Below are positions 37,447 through 49,050 of a DNA stretch of 64,000 nt, one piece after another. The notes beneath the pieces are model-generated. The model saw nothing but the letters and a program-made list of their open reading frames with translations, had not been told where the DNA came from and searched no databases. This stretch comes from Sphagnum compactum. Taxonomy: Eukaryota > Bryophyta > Sphagnopsida > Sphagnales. The position numbers were made by a program, and so were the translations under genes. Position 1 is the stretch's first letter; each line of letters begins with the position of its first letter. The stretch lies in contig OZ234498.1 in the NCBI GenBank assembly GCA_965153455.1, positions 10,664,001-10,728,000 on the forward strand, read 5' to 3'.

Positions 37447-40328
37447 CTATGAATTGTAGTACTTCATACTACCAACATCAAACCCAGGCATCTCAAACAA
37501 AGCTGCAAATTTCTCCACTTTGGCCCTGAGCTCCACAATCTCACTGTTGGTCTGCAACCCTTTAGTGAACTCTCGCTGCAGCTTTGCAGTCCCCTTTAGG
37601 TGAGCCAAGGTGATCTGCATAGCCTTGTGGAGGAAGGAGGCCATGGTGTCAAAATCAGCCTCAAGACAACCACGGGATGTCATTGCTGGGGTTCCTGGTA
37701 AATTTAATCAGCCACAACAAACAGCTTAGAAACAAAACAAAATCCAGAATACGTTTCATCAACAGTTCTTAATCAACATGCCTAGACCTCATAAACAGTT
37801 GCATCATGACATTGCACCAATACTGGCCAATCTGGGGCTGCAATGTAGAGGAATGATTGGTCAGGAGAAAGACTCACCGATACGAATGCCGCCGGGCTGC
37901 AAAGCACTACTGTCTCCATAAACAGCATTCTTATTAACAGTAATGTGACATGCTTCACAAACCTCCTCAAAAAGATTTCCTGTATTGCAATCAACATGGA
38001 GCAAACCAATTCAAGGCAAGCACAGAAAGGATGAGTGGTAAAAGTGCAAACATTAATTTCAGGACCAATCAATTGGCAGTAATTCAATAAAATATTGATC
38101 AACTTCCTGTTTAACAGCTCATACAGCTTCAGCTGCAGGAGGGATAGCCTACACCCACCTGCAACCCCAAAAGGACGAAGATCCCAAAGCATCAAATGGT
38201 TGTCAGTTCCATCAGTGACAAGTTTGCAGCCTCTCTTCTTTAAGCCTTCAGCAAGAGCTTGTGCATTCTTTTTCACTTGCTGCATGTACTCCTTAAACTC
38301 AGGTGTAGCAGCCTGTTTGAGAGCTGCAGCTAGAGCTGCAATATGGTTATTGTGAGGGCCCCCTTGCAAAGTAGGGTGGATTGCAAAATTGATGTCTTTC
38401 TCAAAGTTGTAAATTTCATCTCCAGGTCTCTTGTGTGGCTTTGGTCCTTTCCTGTAGAAAATTATGCCACCCCTTGGACCTCGCAATGACTTGTGTGTTG
38501 TTGATGTGACAATGTCACAATGCTCAAATGGACTCTGACATTCCTGCAAAACAGAAAGCTTTAGTGAAAAAAATCTGAACCTTCTAACCCTCCACCAGAA
38601 CATGATTGTAGGTCCCACAATTGAGTGGAAAATTAAACCCCCACAATGGATTAAGTGCTTATTGCTGTCCAGAGGCCATGTCAAAATTTCCCAATTCCGC
38701 CATGAAAATAAGGAATCTAACTGGATTGCCAGTGGTCAGTTTCTGGATGCAATTTGTGCAACTGCTGCAGACCATGTGGGGAGCTTTACTTAGATTTATG
38801 CGGAGATCCCAACAACTCCAACATTTAGACATCTATTGTAACATACAGCGATGTAAAAACCGTGCAAGAAAAAACACATCTAAAAACCCAACTACCTCCA
38901 CAAACCATGATTACAGTAAGGACTCCCAGCTGGAGTTTCAGTTAGTACCTGAGCAACAACAAGGCCACTGATATGAGCCATGTCACACATGAGAATAGCA
39001 TTCACTTTATCTGCAATCTGACGGAACCGTGCATAGTCCCATTCACGGGGGTATGAGCTCCCTCCACATATCAGTATCTTTGGGCGGTACAGTAGAGCTG
39101 TCTCCTCGAGCTTCTCATAATCGATCAGCCCTGTCTCCGGATCAACCTTGAATGGTAAGCTCTGGAAGTAGATTGAAGCAGCAGAGATTTTCTTCCCACT
39201 GGAAAATCACAAATTTTCCACTGGTTCAGTGGACAGTATCTCACTCTCATCCAAGGAAATGATTGTAAGGAACATCTGAAACCCAGGTACAGAAAGCTCT
39301 AACAATCTTTTTGAAACGAACCTGTGTGTGTGGTAGCCATGGCTAACATGACCTCCTGACAACACATCAAGACCCATGATCCGATCTTGAGGTTGCAGAA
39401 GCGCAGTATAAACAGCGAAATTTGCAGATGAGCAAGAATACGGTTGCACGTTCACACCCCATTTATCTGCCTCAAGATGAAAAGCGGTCAATGCTCTAGA
39501 ACAGCAGAGTGATTCAATCTGGTCGATAAACTGGTTGCCCTTGTAGTATCTATGGCCAGGCAGACCTTCTGAGTACTTGTTAGTGAGATGACTCCCCAGA
39601 GCTTCAATAACAGCCAGTGATGTGAAATTCTCTGATGCAATAAGCTCAATTCCTTTCCATTGCCGGTGCTTCTCTTTCTCCATCAAATCCCAGAGATCTG
39701 GGTCAAACTGAGCTAGTGGCATATTTCCCCATTCCCGCACACTCGGTCTGTGTGTCGCAAGGTCATCATGCTGCTGGGTCGCTCCGTCATTAGAGTTCCA
39801 GCTATGGTTGGGCACCGGCCTAGGAACGGAAGTCAAGTCCGAGGGTACCACCGGCTGGAATGCACCATGTGATACGATGGATTGTGCTTGGGACTGGAAC
39901 AAGAGGGACTGTGATGTGACAGGGGTGGCTCGGAAGGGAAGCCCTCGAGGAGGAGGACCGGGGATAGGAGAACCTCTCCTCTTCACTCTACGAGAATTTC
40001 CAACTGGAACAAAAGCCCCAGAAGAAACCATGACTTGCCCACCGGATTCTGGCACTCCACCATCTCTACCGGAGCTGCCATGAATGGTGGAACCCCCTCC
40101 CCCTTGATCCATCAACTGCAACGTATTTGGCGCTCGAAGCTCCCCCATCAACAGATTATCAGAGTCAGGCTTCAAGTGCACACACGAAGGTACCTTGAGA
40201 GAATCGCTAATTGCTGCATCCGTCAGTCCACCATTCCCACCCGCACTCTTGCCTTGCTGTTGTTGTTGTTGCTGCTGCTGCTGCCTCAACACCTGCTGGT
40301 GCTTGTAGCTCGGCTTCATCTCCTCCAT
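37447..40328 (-). CDS. Serine hydroxymethyltransferase, long SHM6/SHM7-type
   Basis: PLP enzyme interconverting serine plus tetrahydrofolate with glycine plus 5,10-methylene-tetrahydrofolate. Minus-strand exons: 40328-39322, 39198-38949, 38543-38159, 37979-37878 and 37694-37447 (663 residues, all junctions in frame). The core begins near residue 200. It contains [41 protein letters not shown], the cofactor lysine in [12 protein letters not shown] (Lys437 of this model), [25 protein letters not shown] and PGGIRIGTPAM with the substrate-binding Arg, and ends [11 protein letters not shown]. An N-terminal extension of about 195 residues carries a run of ten Gln (16-25) and a basic RRVKRR patch (113-118) that may be a nuclear signal. 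This fits the extended plant class, for which AtSHM7 has been reported as nuclear and linked to S-adenosylmethionine supply and methylation. ATG 40328 is chosen because upstream in-frame codons lack ATG. A second ATG follows at codon 4. Confidence 0.92.
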
Positions 40329-40342
40329 CGCCAACAACCAAA

Positions 40343-40578
40343 TTGCTTGCAAAACTCCTTACAATCTGGAAAACCCCAAACACCAAAACCCTAATTCCCG
40401 GAATTTGGCTTCAAACCTTTCCCCGCCTCCTCTTTCTCAAAACATCAAACTTTCAACCAGTTGCTTGCAAAACTCCTAACAATCTGGAAATCCCCCAAAA
40501 ACACCAAAACCCTAATTCCCGGAATTCGGCTTAATCAAACCCTTTTGCCTTCCTCTCCTTCTCTCTCTCAAAACATCC
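40343..40578 (-). repeat. 118-bp tandem duplication in the SHMT 5' flank, each with a tiny uORF
   Basis: 40343-40460 and 40461-40578 are near-copies: both carry ttgcttgcaaaactcc, 'acaatctggaaa', 'accaaaaccctaattcccgg' and 'aaaacatc(c)aactttcaacc'. On the coding (minus) strand each copy holds a minimal frame ATG TTT TGA, at 40445-40437 and 40576-40568, and a telo-box-like TTAGGGTTTT. The inner copy ends only 14 bases upstream of the start codon. If the leader reaches this far, both tiny uORFs are in the mRNA. Confidence 0.8.
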
Positions 40579-40619
40579 AACTTTCAACCGCACACATCTT
40601 CCCTCTCAACATCCACCAA

Positions 40620-40820
40620 TACAAAAACAACAACAACAACAACAAAATCCCCACAAACAAATTTCAAACCGTTCACACTCCAACATCACAAATTTCCCAC
40701 CTCTACAACCACTTCTTCTACAAACTCCAAGACTAGAAAACTCCGCAGCATACGCCATTATGCCCCAATTTCCTTGCTGATACTAGAACTGATTCAGCTG
40801 CTGCTGCTGCTGCTGCTGCT
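40620..40820. repeat. Simple repeats (AAC)n and (CTG)n upstream of SHMT
   Basis: An aac run lies at about 40628-40646 and an uninterrupted CTG run of about eight units at 40797-40820, read as CAG on the SHMT strand. Both are in the probable leader or promoter of the SHMT gene and are likely length-variable. Confidence 0.75.
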
Positions 40821-40929
40821 AACACACAGAAGATTGAGAACAAAGAATCAAACGGACCCAAAGACCCCAGGAATCAAATCTCGCGTGTCCTTAAACCCGC
40901 CGAAGCGAAGCTCCTCGTTGCCGTGTGCG

Positions 40930-41340
40930 GCAGGGAGGGATGCATAGAGAATGACCCGGGGGGATGTACCGACTACCGACCGCCGGTCGGTCGTGTGAAG
41001 AACAGGAAGACTCACCCACGTCGACCGTCGGTCGGCCGGTCGGTCGGTCGGTCAGCCAGTTGAATTTCAGATTGATTGACACCGGAGGGTTTACATATTG
41101 ACCTCCGGTCGCAGTCGGGTTCATTAGGAGAATGACTCAACTCACCAGCGGGGATGTACCGACCGGCGGTCGGGTGAATCAGAGAATAACTTGGGGGGAT
41201 GTACCGACCGCCGGTTGGGTGTTTGGAGGATGGCCGGTGGGGATGTACGGACCGGCGGTCGGGCGTTTTTGAGACTGACCCGGGGGGATGTATCGATTAT
41301 TGACGGCATGAGAAATGACCGGGGGGGATGTATCTGTCTC
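40930..41340. repeat. GC-rich minisatellite of ggggatgtaccgaccg with CGGT palindromes
   Basis: Seven diverged units centre on 'ggggggatgtaccgaccg' and a near-palindromic 'ccgaccgccggtcgg'. Units start near 40957, 41150, 41194, 41239, 41282 and 41326. A pure (cggt) run lies at 41028-41052. The region is strikingly CG-rich beside AT-rich DNA that starts at about 41400. The inverted CGGT blocks can form strong hairpins. Frames here, such as 41191-41382, are repeat-derived. Confidence 0.8.
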
Positions 41341-41806
41341 TTGTTGGCGGGAGCCTCTTTCCTTGACAGTTACCTACCTTGATTGATGTTTATTTTTTAC
41401 TACTCACCCCTTTTCTGGGGGGTTTTGGGCTTCCTGTAATTTATCTATTTATTAAATTTTTTCAAAAATTTTTTAAAAAATTCAATTTTTTTTTAAAAAA
41501 TTCAAATTTTTGAAAATATTCTCAAAGCAGGAATGTTTTGATGCTGGCAAAAAAAAACATTGAAAAAGTGTTTTTAAAACATGTTTTCTCAAGTTCTTTT
41601 CAAAACAAATTTAGGTACTTTTTGAGGTTTCTTTTTGATTTTTTCTTGGAACTAAAGACAACATGGTAGGATGAGAGCAAATGAAAGGAAGGTAAAGGAA
41701 GGAAGCAAAAAAAGAGCCTTCAAGGAATGTCATATCCATATGGAGATAATGTGAATCCAACAAGCCTACTTGACTTTGCTATCTTACTTTAACACCTTGG
41801 TCCTCT

Positions 41807-42069
41807 ACACATGGCATTACAACAACTCAATTCATTAAGCATGTTCGTTTCCTTTACAAGATATGGGTGACATGCAAAATCTATGTAAAGTGTAGGTTAA
41901 AGCACAAGGATGAGAACATTACTAGAATAAGGGCTTACACATGGCATTACAACAACTCAATTCATTAAGCATGTTCGTTTCCTTTACAAGATATGGGTGA
42001 CATGCAAAATCTATGTAAAAGTGTAGGCTAAAGCCCAAGGACGAGAGCATTACTAGAATAAGGGCTTGC
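41807..42069. repeat. Near-perfect 131-bp direct tandem duplication
   Basis: Both copies begin acacatggcattacaacaac (41807 and 41938) and end with 'tagaataagggctt'. They differ by only a handful of bases, so this is among the younger rearrangements in the window. Confidence 0.9.
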
Positions 42070-42433
42070 ACAAGGTCACTTGAGTGTAAGTCCAATTCTA
42101 GTAATTCCTTCATCCAAGTGGGTGCCCAAGTAAAAGCCCAGTAGATTTTGTTTTGTCTTCAAATAACCACAAATGGAGGGAATTGTTATATATTCATTGT
42201 TTGGGAGGTGAAGGTTTAATGAAAAAACCCTAAAACATTAAAACCCTAAACCTTTTAAAAAAAAGTGTAAAGTTTGCATAATAAATGTAACGTGCATTGT
42301 CGCAAGGGAGAAAATCTTACATGATGTAACATGGCCTCCCAAAATACACTGACCAAAATCTACCATGTTTTTATGACTAAAATATTAACTATTTCCTCAA
42401 ACACAATAGTAAATTATTACTAGTTCACTTAAT

Positions 42434-42760
42434 ACAACACCTAAAAACCATTTGGGCCAACAATTTCAATGGGCACAATAGGTTTTTTGTCAAGTCTTTT
42501 TTCACACCTAGGTACAACCCTATGAAAGGGTATTACAATATTAAATTGACAATTCTTTCAACACAACTCCTAAAAATAATTCCATGTCACCAATTCCAAC
42601 AAGTTCATCGGTCAAAGGTTTTTCCTTCGTGCCTAGGCATGAGCCTATAAAAGCCTATTAAAATATTGAATTGGTAATTCAGTCAAAGTCAACTCCTACA
42701 AATAATTGAAGCCACCAATTCCAACAATTGGTCAAAGGGCTTTTTTTTTCATCCCTAGGC
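42434..42760. repeat. About 127-bp degenerate tandem repeat, 2.6 copies
   Basis: Units beginning near 42434, 42561 and 42688 share 'caactcctaaaaataatt', 'ccaattccaaca', 'ggtcaaaggttttt' and 'cctaggca', followed by 'tattaaaatattgaattg'. Confidence 0.7.
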
Positions 42761-43856
42761 ACATGCAAACTTAAAGGCCCTCTATACTTGTGCACATGTT
42801 TTATATATCCTTGTTATAGTCATGACCTTTGGTTTGTAGGTATCTATATTGAAGGGAACCTACAATCCCAAATACACCTTTTAATTTTAGTGAAACCTTG
42901 TCATAAGGTTTTTTCAAAAAAAATCGTTTTTACTCTAATCTCTAGAGAAGGTTCTTGTTGTTTTCCTCAAAATATGGTGAGGATTGGGTGTTTTTTTAAT
43001 GGTTTAGATTTTTTGAAAAGGTGACAAGTCAAGTTGCAATTCAAGTTTAAAGTTCTCAATTGAGTTGACATAGTAATAAAAAATGTTAAATGAAATGGAG
43101 TATGGAGTTTTCATTTATTTGTCTTATACATCACATACACTAAATTTGTCTCATACAACGTGTAAGTTTATTTGAAACCAAAAAAAGGTGCAAAAGTTAA
43201 AATTGTAAATCTCCCCCACACACACACCCCCTCAATCACATTTGCTACATGTCTCTTCAAACATGGGTTTTGGGTATTCTATACCTAAAAGACTTAAAGA
43301 CTTTTCTTACAAAACTCACACAACAAACCATCAATACACTTAATAACCAATAGTAATCCCCAACATAAAATGATCGCCAAGTTTTGATGGCAAGTCCGTA
43401 CCAAATGCCTACATTTTGTACCTTTCTAAGGTCAATGAGCATCTTGGCCCTAGTTGAAAATATGTGTAGGTGAGTAAAAACAATGAAATAATTAGTAAAA
43501 ATATTTTTCACCTAGCAATAAATATTGTAAACAACAATGATAATTATTTATTTATTTTGTAATGTATCAAAATCACAATGTAACGATGCATCATGTCATC
43601 ATGCATTGTGTTATCATCATAAATCCCATGACATGTGTATTTTGTAAGTAAAGTCGAGAAACTTTTCAAACTTAAATGGACAAAAAGATGCCACATCTTT
43701 GGGTTTATGGTTAATGTAGGGTAGCTGTTAATGTATCAAAAAATACCAATACACTATTCATGGGTGAGTGATACATTGGTATTTTCAAATTGACACATAG
43801 GAGAATCAACATCGAAAAAATCTAGTACCAGCAGTGTAATGTGCCAACAACACAAC

Positions 43857-44706
43857 AATTGGGAGCAACATGAAGTATTGGCGTTCATAAAATGTAAGCA
43901 TGATGAAAATGCTACTCAAAAGGCACTCATGGATCCAAGAGCCCACATGATTCCTATTGCATAGTGATGGACAAAAATTGCATATGACCTCTAAAAATTT
44001 ATCAACATGCAAGTGATGTGGAATGAAAAGATCCAAGGAGAAGAGGAACAAGCTAAATTCAAATTACAAAAAAAAATTGAACTACCACAACGGAACATGC
44101 CACAATAGTTATTTCTAGGATTTGACAATTAACAAGCATGATAAGTTTCATTTGCCAAAACAATTCAATCAAGAATATTATGATGTGATTGAAGCCTTTT
44201 AGGGAAAGCGAGTCATCAATGCTCTAATTCACAATAGAGATCTATAAGCTAAGGGGGACTCAAAGTATAATGCACCAATGCCAAATGCATATGCACATGA
44301 CGATCAAAAATCTCCGAAACCACAATGTACATTCATGGAAGAACTATCAGGTGATGACTATGTTCCAAATGAACAAGTACCAAACAACAATCACAACAAT
44401 CCACAAGTGCAGGTGAATGTGCTGAACTTTGAAAAAAAATTCAAAAGTAACCAGCAATGTGAATCGACTTTCATCAATTTGTCGGAGCAACCAATGGAAA
44501 TACTTCCGACAACTCCCATCACCCCTAGAAGCATAAGAGTTAAACATAAGCAACGCAACGTTTTCTTACTTGTCATTGAAACAACGACCAAGAACAACAA
44601 AGTCATGGTAAAAGCCATGGACTGTTTCAACATTACACAATTGGAGATTGGAGACCATCGGAACAAGCTGCACGACAAACCTTCATTGAATAGTTGTAGT
44701 ACTTAA
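43857..44706 (+). pseudogene. Decayed trihelix/SANT-like DNA-binding gene
   Basis: From 43857 the plus strand reads NWEQHEVLAFIKCKHDE, then DPRAHMIPIA, two stops, WTKIAYDL, another stop, and FINMQVMWNEKIQGEEEQAK. This has the layout of a trihelix or MYB/SANT-like domain: an opening Trp, an 'EVLAFIK' helix, and a second 'RWTKI' helix. After a frame change the sequence continues with LPKQFNQEYYDVIEAF, a stop, GKRVINALIHNRDL, then an intact 142-residue frame (44278-44706). That frame is Asn/Gln-rich and ends in a helical region with MVKAMDCFNITQLEIGDHRNKLHDK. Stops TAG 43962, TGA 43965, TAA 43992 and TAG 44200 fall where Gln or Arg codons would fit. The 142-residue frame alone is unlikely to be a working gene, since it lacks the DNA-binding part. 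Confidence 0.55.
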
Positions 44707-47700
44707 AAAAACAAGACAAAAAAATTCACAAGACGAATCAAAATATGGTTAATATTTTATCTAACCTCAGCATAACCATGTGTCGCTTTCATTTGTGATA
44801 AAGCACTCATGCCTTCACCATTGAATTTTGATTCAAAATAATCAAGTGAAGAAGAAGCACCAATGATATGAAACAACAAATTACAACCAAGATTACAAGA
44901 TAGTTTTTAAGTTTGATTGGAGTTTCGACTTTTAATAAAACAATCTTTAATCCAGCCATTTTTCCATAGGCCTATTGGCGTTGCAATTTCGTGATACAAT
45001 GTCCAAACAACAATTAGATTCGACTTGATACATTGTCCATGGCCATACTACAATTAGATTTCAATCTCATACATTGTCCTACATGCAATTCAAATTTCAA
45101 CTTGAATAATGTCTATAAAATAATTAGATTTCAAAGTGATACATTGTCCATACAATTCAATCAAATTTCAATGTGCCATGTGTGGCCTATTTCCAAGGTA
45201 ATGCTCTAAAAGGATGCGTTGGTTAGTTTTTAATATCTTAAATCCTTGTAATTTTGTGTCAATGTCAGTTCCATGTTTGGTAAGCATACAATGTTCAATG
45301 CCTTCTCTATGAACACAACTTGGATCAACAAAATATTAATCAACCTCCAACTCTAGTCGAGCCATCAAAATGGCTATGTTTGAACTATGCCACACAATTG
45401 AACATAAGAAGTTTTTCCACATCAATACAATGGATTACAATGTATCAATTTTCTAATACATAGACCTAGTCACATTGACACAATAAAAACTTGAAACAAA
45501 AAAATCACTAATATAAGGAAACAACAAACTCTCAAAATTGTCAATACATTTGTGAACATGTAACAAATAACCAAGTTCACAAATTATAGACAATATGTAG
45601 GTGGCGAACAAGGAAAATCTTATAATAAATTTTGTTATCACAATTTTTTTTTGATTTGATTGTTATAAAAAATCACACAACTTGTTACCTTTTACTTGAT
45701 TATTAGTTCCAATAACATGAATTGACCCAAGTTGTGAGAAATGAAAATTGATTAAATGTTTATATTTCCTTTCAATACATGTACAAATGAACTTGAAACA
45801 AACATGAAAATTTTGAATTTTACTTGTGATACATTGCATGACAGCCTTTTCTTTATCTTTCTCATCATGGGTGTAAACATGAACTCAAGTTGGTTGCCAT
45901 GTGCATAATATGAATTTGAACTTGGGTTGTTTGCCATTTGCATAATGTGAACTTGAACTTGGATCAATTGCCATATACTTACCCAAATGTTTATTTGAAG
46001 TTCATAAAAATTTCAAAATGATAAACGAATGTCTTTTAATTTGTTGTTCAATTCATTGATTTCCAAGGAGGGAAGAAATGCAATACCTTACACTCAAATT
46101 GCACTTCTTTTAAAGTCCAATTACCTATTTGGTTAATACCTTTGAAATGATGGATGATTTTACATATTCAACAATGAAATTGCTTTAAGAAAATCAACAA
46201 TGAATATGATAATATCATGTTAACAACATCACTCACCTTCACATGTTTATCATTACTTCACTTTCAAAAGTAACTTGAATGTTGGAATTGTTTTTGTTTG
46301 AAATTACTGTTGAAGGAAAAAAAAAAAAAAAAAAACATCAAGGGAGAAAAGGAAGGAGAGGGAAAGAAAAGGGGTACTTAGGATTTGTTTTTCTTATCCT
46401 CCTCTTTACAAAACACCAGTTTTTTTTTCCCTCATTCCTTGACTTCCAGCACATAAGAAACTACATAAACACCCACCAAAAAGAATGCAATAGACATCAC
46501 AATAAAACATTTAGTTTGTGAACAAACTCCATCACCCAAATCTTAAAGATTAAAAACATTGCAACAACATAGTTAGTTTACAAATAAAGTGAAAAAGAAA
46601 ATAAATCCAAGAAGTGCAAACCATAGCCACCTTTAAACCTTAAGAAATGCATCATGGTCATGACATGGGGCACTTATGCTCCATGATTTCACCATAGCTA
46701 CTTAAATGGAAAGTAAATTTTGTATGGGATTATGCAATGATACACAAATGCTTAATGCACTACTAGCAAGATGCAAAGTTACCCCATGGATTTCCTTAAC
46801 ATGGAAACTATTTTTCACCTTTTCCCCATCCATTTTCACCTATTTTGAGATTTTTTAATAAGACAGACCTTTGTTGTAAACATTTCCCATCAAAACCCAC
46901 TGATCATTTTATGCTTGGGAACAAAATCATACCATAGAAGGTATGAGACACCATAAACTCATAACTCAAATAACCAATACCACAACAAACTGGCTTTATG
47001 GTGAAACACATAGAACTAAACTTATATGCAACAAATTGATAAAACTAACATTTGATTTCAAATGACCAACAAGGAAACACATGAAAATTTCACAACACAT
47101 TAAACAAAACAAAAAACAAAGATGATTTTTTTTAAAAGGAGGGGCATGAGGAACTCACATGTGTGAAACCAAAAGGCTTGAAACCTCAAAAATTAAGTAG
47201 AAAGGAAACATAACCAAATTTATGACCAAATTTATGCCAATGAGGGAAAAATGCAAACCAAAAACTTGGGACAAAAAGTTGAAGCTACTAGTGTATAAAC
47301 ACTTTTCAAATTTGTAGGTTGCCTCACAAGGTAGAAAAAACTATATGTTTTATAAACTACCTACAAATATGATAGAATAATTAGTCCATGTTCTTATGTA
47401 GTGTTGCATTACACACCATGGACCAAATGTGGAGCCCATGGCTTGAGTGTAATGTTCTATTATCAAAGCATTACACTACATGTAAAAAAAAAGGTAGGCC
47501 CACCATTCACATGGTCATTTGATAAATTGAAATGCATTTGGCCAAGGTTACTACAAATAAGCTAAGGTACACTGTGTTTTTAAAATTTTTATTTTTCCAC
47601 TTAATTCTGCATGATTTCTTATTACAATTGAACTCATTGCTCTATGTAACTAAATTAAAATTTGAGATTAAACATAATATTGATATGTTTAAGAGTTTTG

Positions 47701-48497
47701 AAACATATTTTATGGACCATATAAAGTAATTTTTTCTAGCATAGATTTGTAATTTTTCAACTTGGAAAATTTGACTTCAACCTATTCACATGATCTATTG
47801 TGAAAAAGGGCCCAAATTTAAGGGTTGTAAATTGAAGTAAAAAATGCAAATTTTCAAGGTTTCTTCTACTATTTGTTAAATTTTGAAAAAAAAATCAAAA
47901 TAAGTTGTTAGATTTCTATAACAAGTGTTAATTTATAAGGTTTTATTTTAAAACATAAAAGAAGGATGATAAAACAAGAGGAAGAAGAAACAATGGGGGA
48001 GAAGGACATTGTCTAAGGTACTTATTAAGTACAAAATGTTGTTGATTTAGGGTTAATTATATAAGAAGTTTTTAGCTACCCCCAATGTATGAAAGTAGTT
48101 GTTAAGGGGTGTAGAATTCACAAGTGGTGGGAGTCAAGAGGTAGCCAACCCCACCACTACTACCCAACTTAGGATTGTAAATGCTTGCATCTTTTGAATA
48201 ATTATAGAAACTTGTTGTTTAAGGAAAGTGGTTAGGATTGAAAGTGGGGGACCTTCTAGGCGTTTCAAAGATAATTATAGTTGGATATGAAGAATAAAAT
48301 TAATTTCTTATTTGAGTAAACTATTTTTTCTTTTGTTAGTTCAAATGGTTCATTTCAAATTGGTGACAAATTGCTCTCTATGAAAGCATGTGACAACCAA
48401 CACATTTAGAAACTATTTCCATCAATTATGAATTTAGAAGAGCAAATGGGAATTTTTTTTTCCTATAATTCATAAGAAATGAATTAATTCATTTCTA
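44707..48497. other. AT-rich intergenic DNA
   Basis: No gene is supported. A roughly 50-base phrase ('acaattagatttcaa..tgatacattgtccat') recurs about four times at 44990-45175. A 45-base phrase with 'gaacttgggttgtttgccat' recurs at 45880-45975. A run of about 20 A lies at 46316-46335. Frames such as 45453-45641 and 47532-47729 show no motif. Confidence 0.5.
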
Positions 48498-49050
48498 ATG
48501 AATTTAAGCCATCATTTTTTAAAAAATGATTACATTTGCCTTATACTAGATGCACATGAACCGATGATGCAATTTGCAACACCTTTGTTGGTATTGCGTA
48601 AGATATTGGCTTTCATGTGGGTTGAAAACAATTGCACGTGTTTCCTTCAACCATGTTTAACATCTCTTGTCGATGAATTGATATTGTACTCACCAAGATG
48701 ACATTCGCACCTTAGCTAATGTTGTTATTGTTGACCCAATAGAAGCACTTTTTCGATCTTACACAACCTTAAGATTAGTTGCTTCCAATGCAACTCAAGC
48801 CAAAGAAAAGAGCTACTACAACTGACACCCCATTAATCGATTCCTCCTTTTAGCAATTGAGGTATTTGAATGTCTACACAAATAGGCTAATGTGTATTTA
48901 CACAATTATGCCAATGCCATTTGGAGCTTGAAAGGGCCAAATGGCCTTTATCTTTTTGTCTTGGTTACTTTTTTTCATCAAAATATTTCAATCACATTGC
49001 AAAGATGTAAGCATCTACCATTTAAAGTCGGGTGGTGGCTGTGGGCCTAA
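48498..49050 (+). pseudogene. Decayed repeat-family protein, broken by stops
   Basis: An ATG frame at 48498-48701 (67 residues) is followed in another frame by a longer coding-like block, 48706-49050. It reads VVIVDPIEALF, ASNATQAKEKSYYN, stop (TGA 48823), PINRFLLLAIEVFECLHK, stop (TAG 48883), then a Trp-containing block WSLKGPNG and a terminal HQNISITLQRCKH segment. The pattern 'VDP..., LAIEVF.CLH..A, W..KG..G, R..VS..LQR' reminds me of a multicopy uncharacterised family in repetitive DNA of non-seed plants, perhaps carried with retroelements. That link is recollection, not proof. Both internal stops fit C-to-T change of Arg or Gln codons. No functional product is expected. Confidence 0.4.

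Larger units (their letters stand above)
41400..43856. other. AT-rich intergenic DNA with two tandem repeats
   Basis: 41455-41525 is rich in 'ttttaaaaaa' words. A 131-bp direct duplication and a 127-bp repeat are listed separately. Short 'aaaccctaaa' telomere-like words occur near 42223-42253. No gene recognised. Confidence 0.5.

Noticed and set aside
39808-40394. Plus-strand open frames over the SHMT first exon
   Set aside because: They are antisense shadows of a well-supported coding exon.
44278-44706. Functional 142-residue gene
   Set aside because: It continues a relic whose DNA-binding part upstream is broken by several stops and a frame change; the frame alone has no complete domain.
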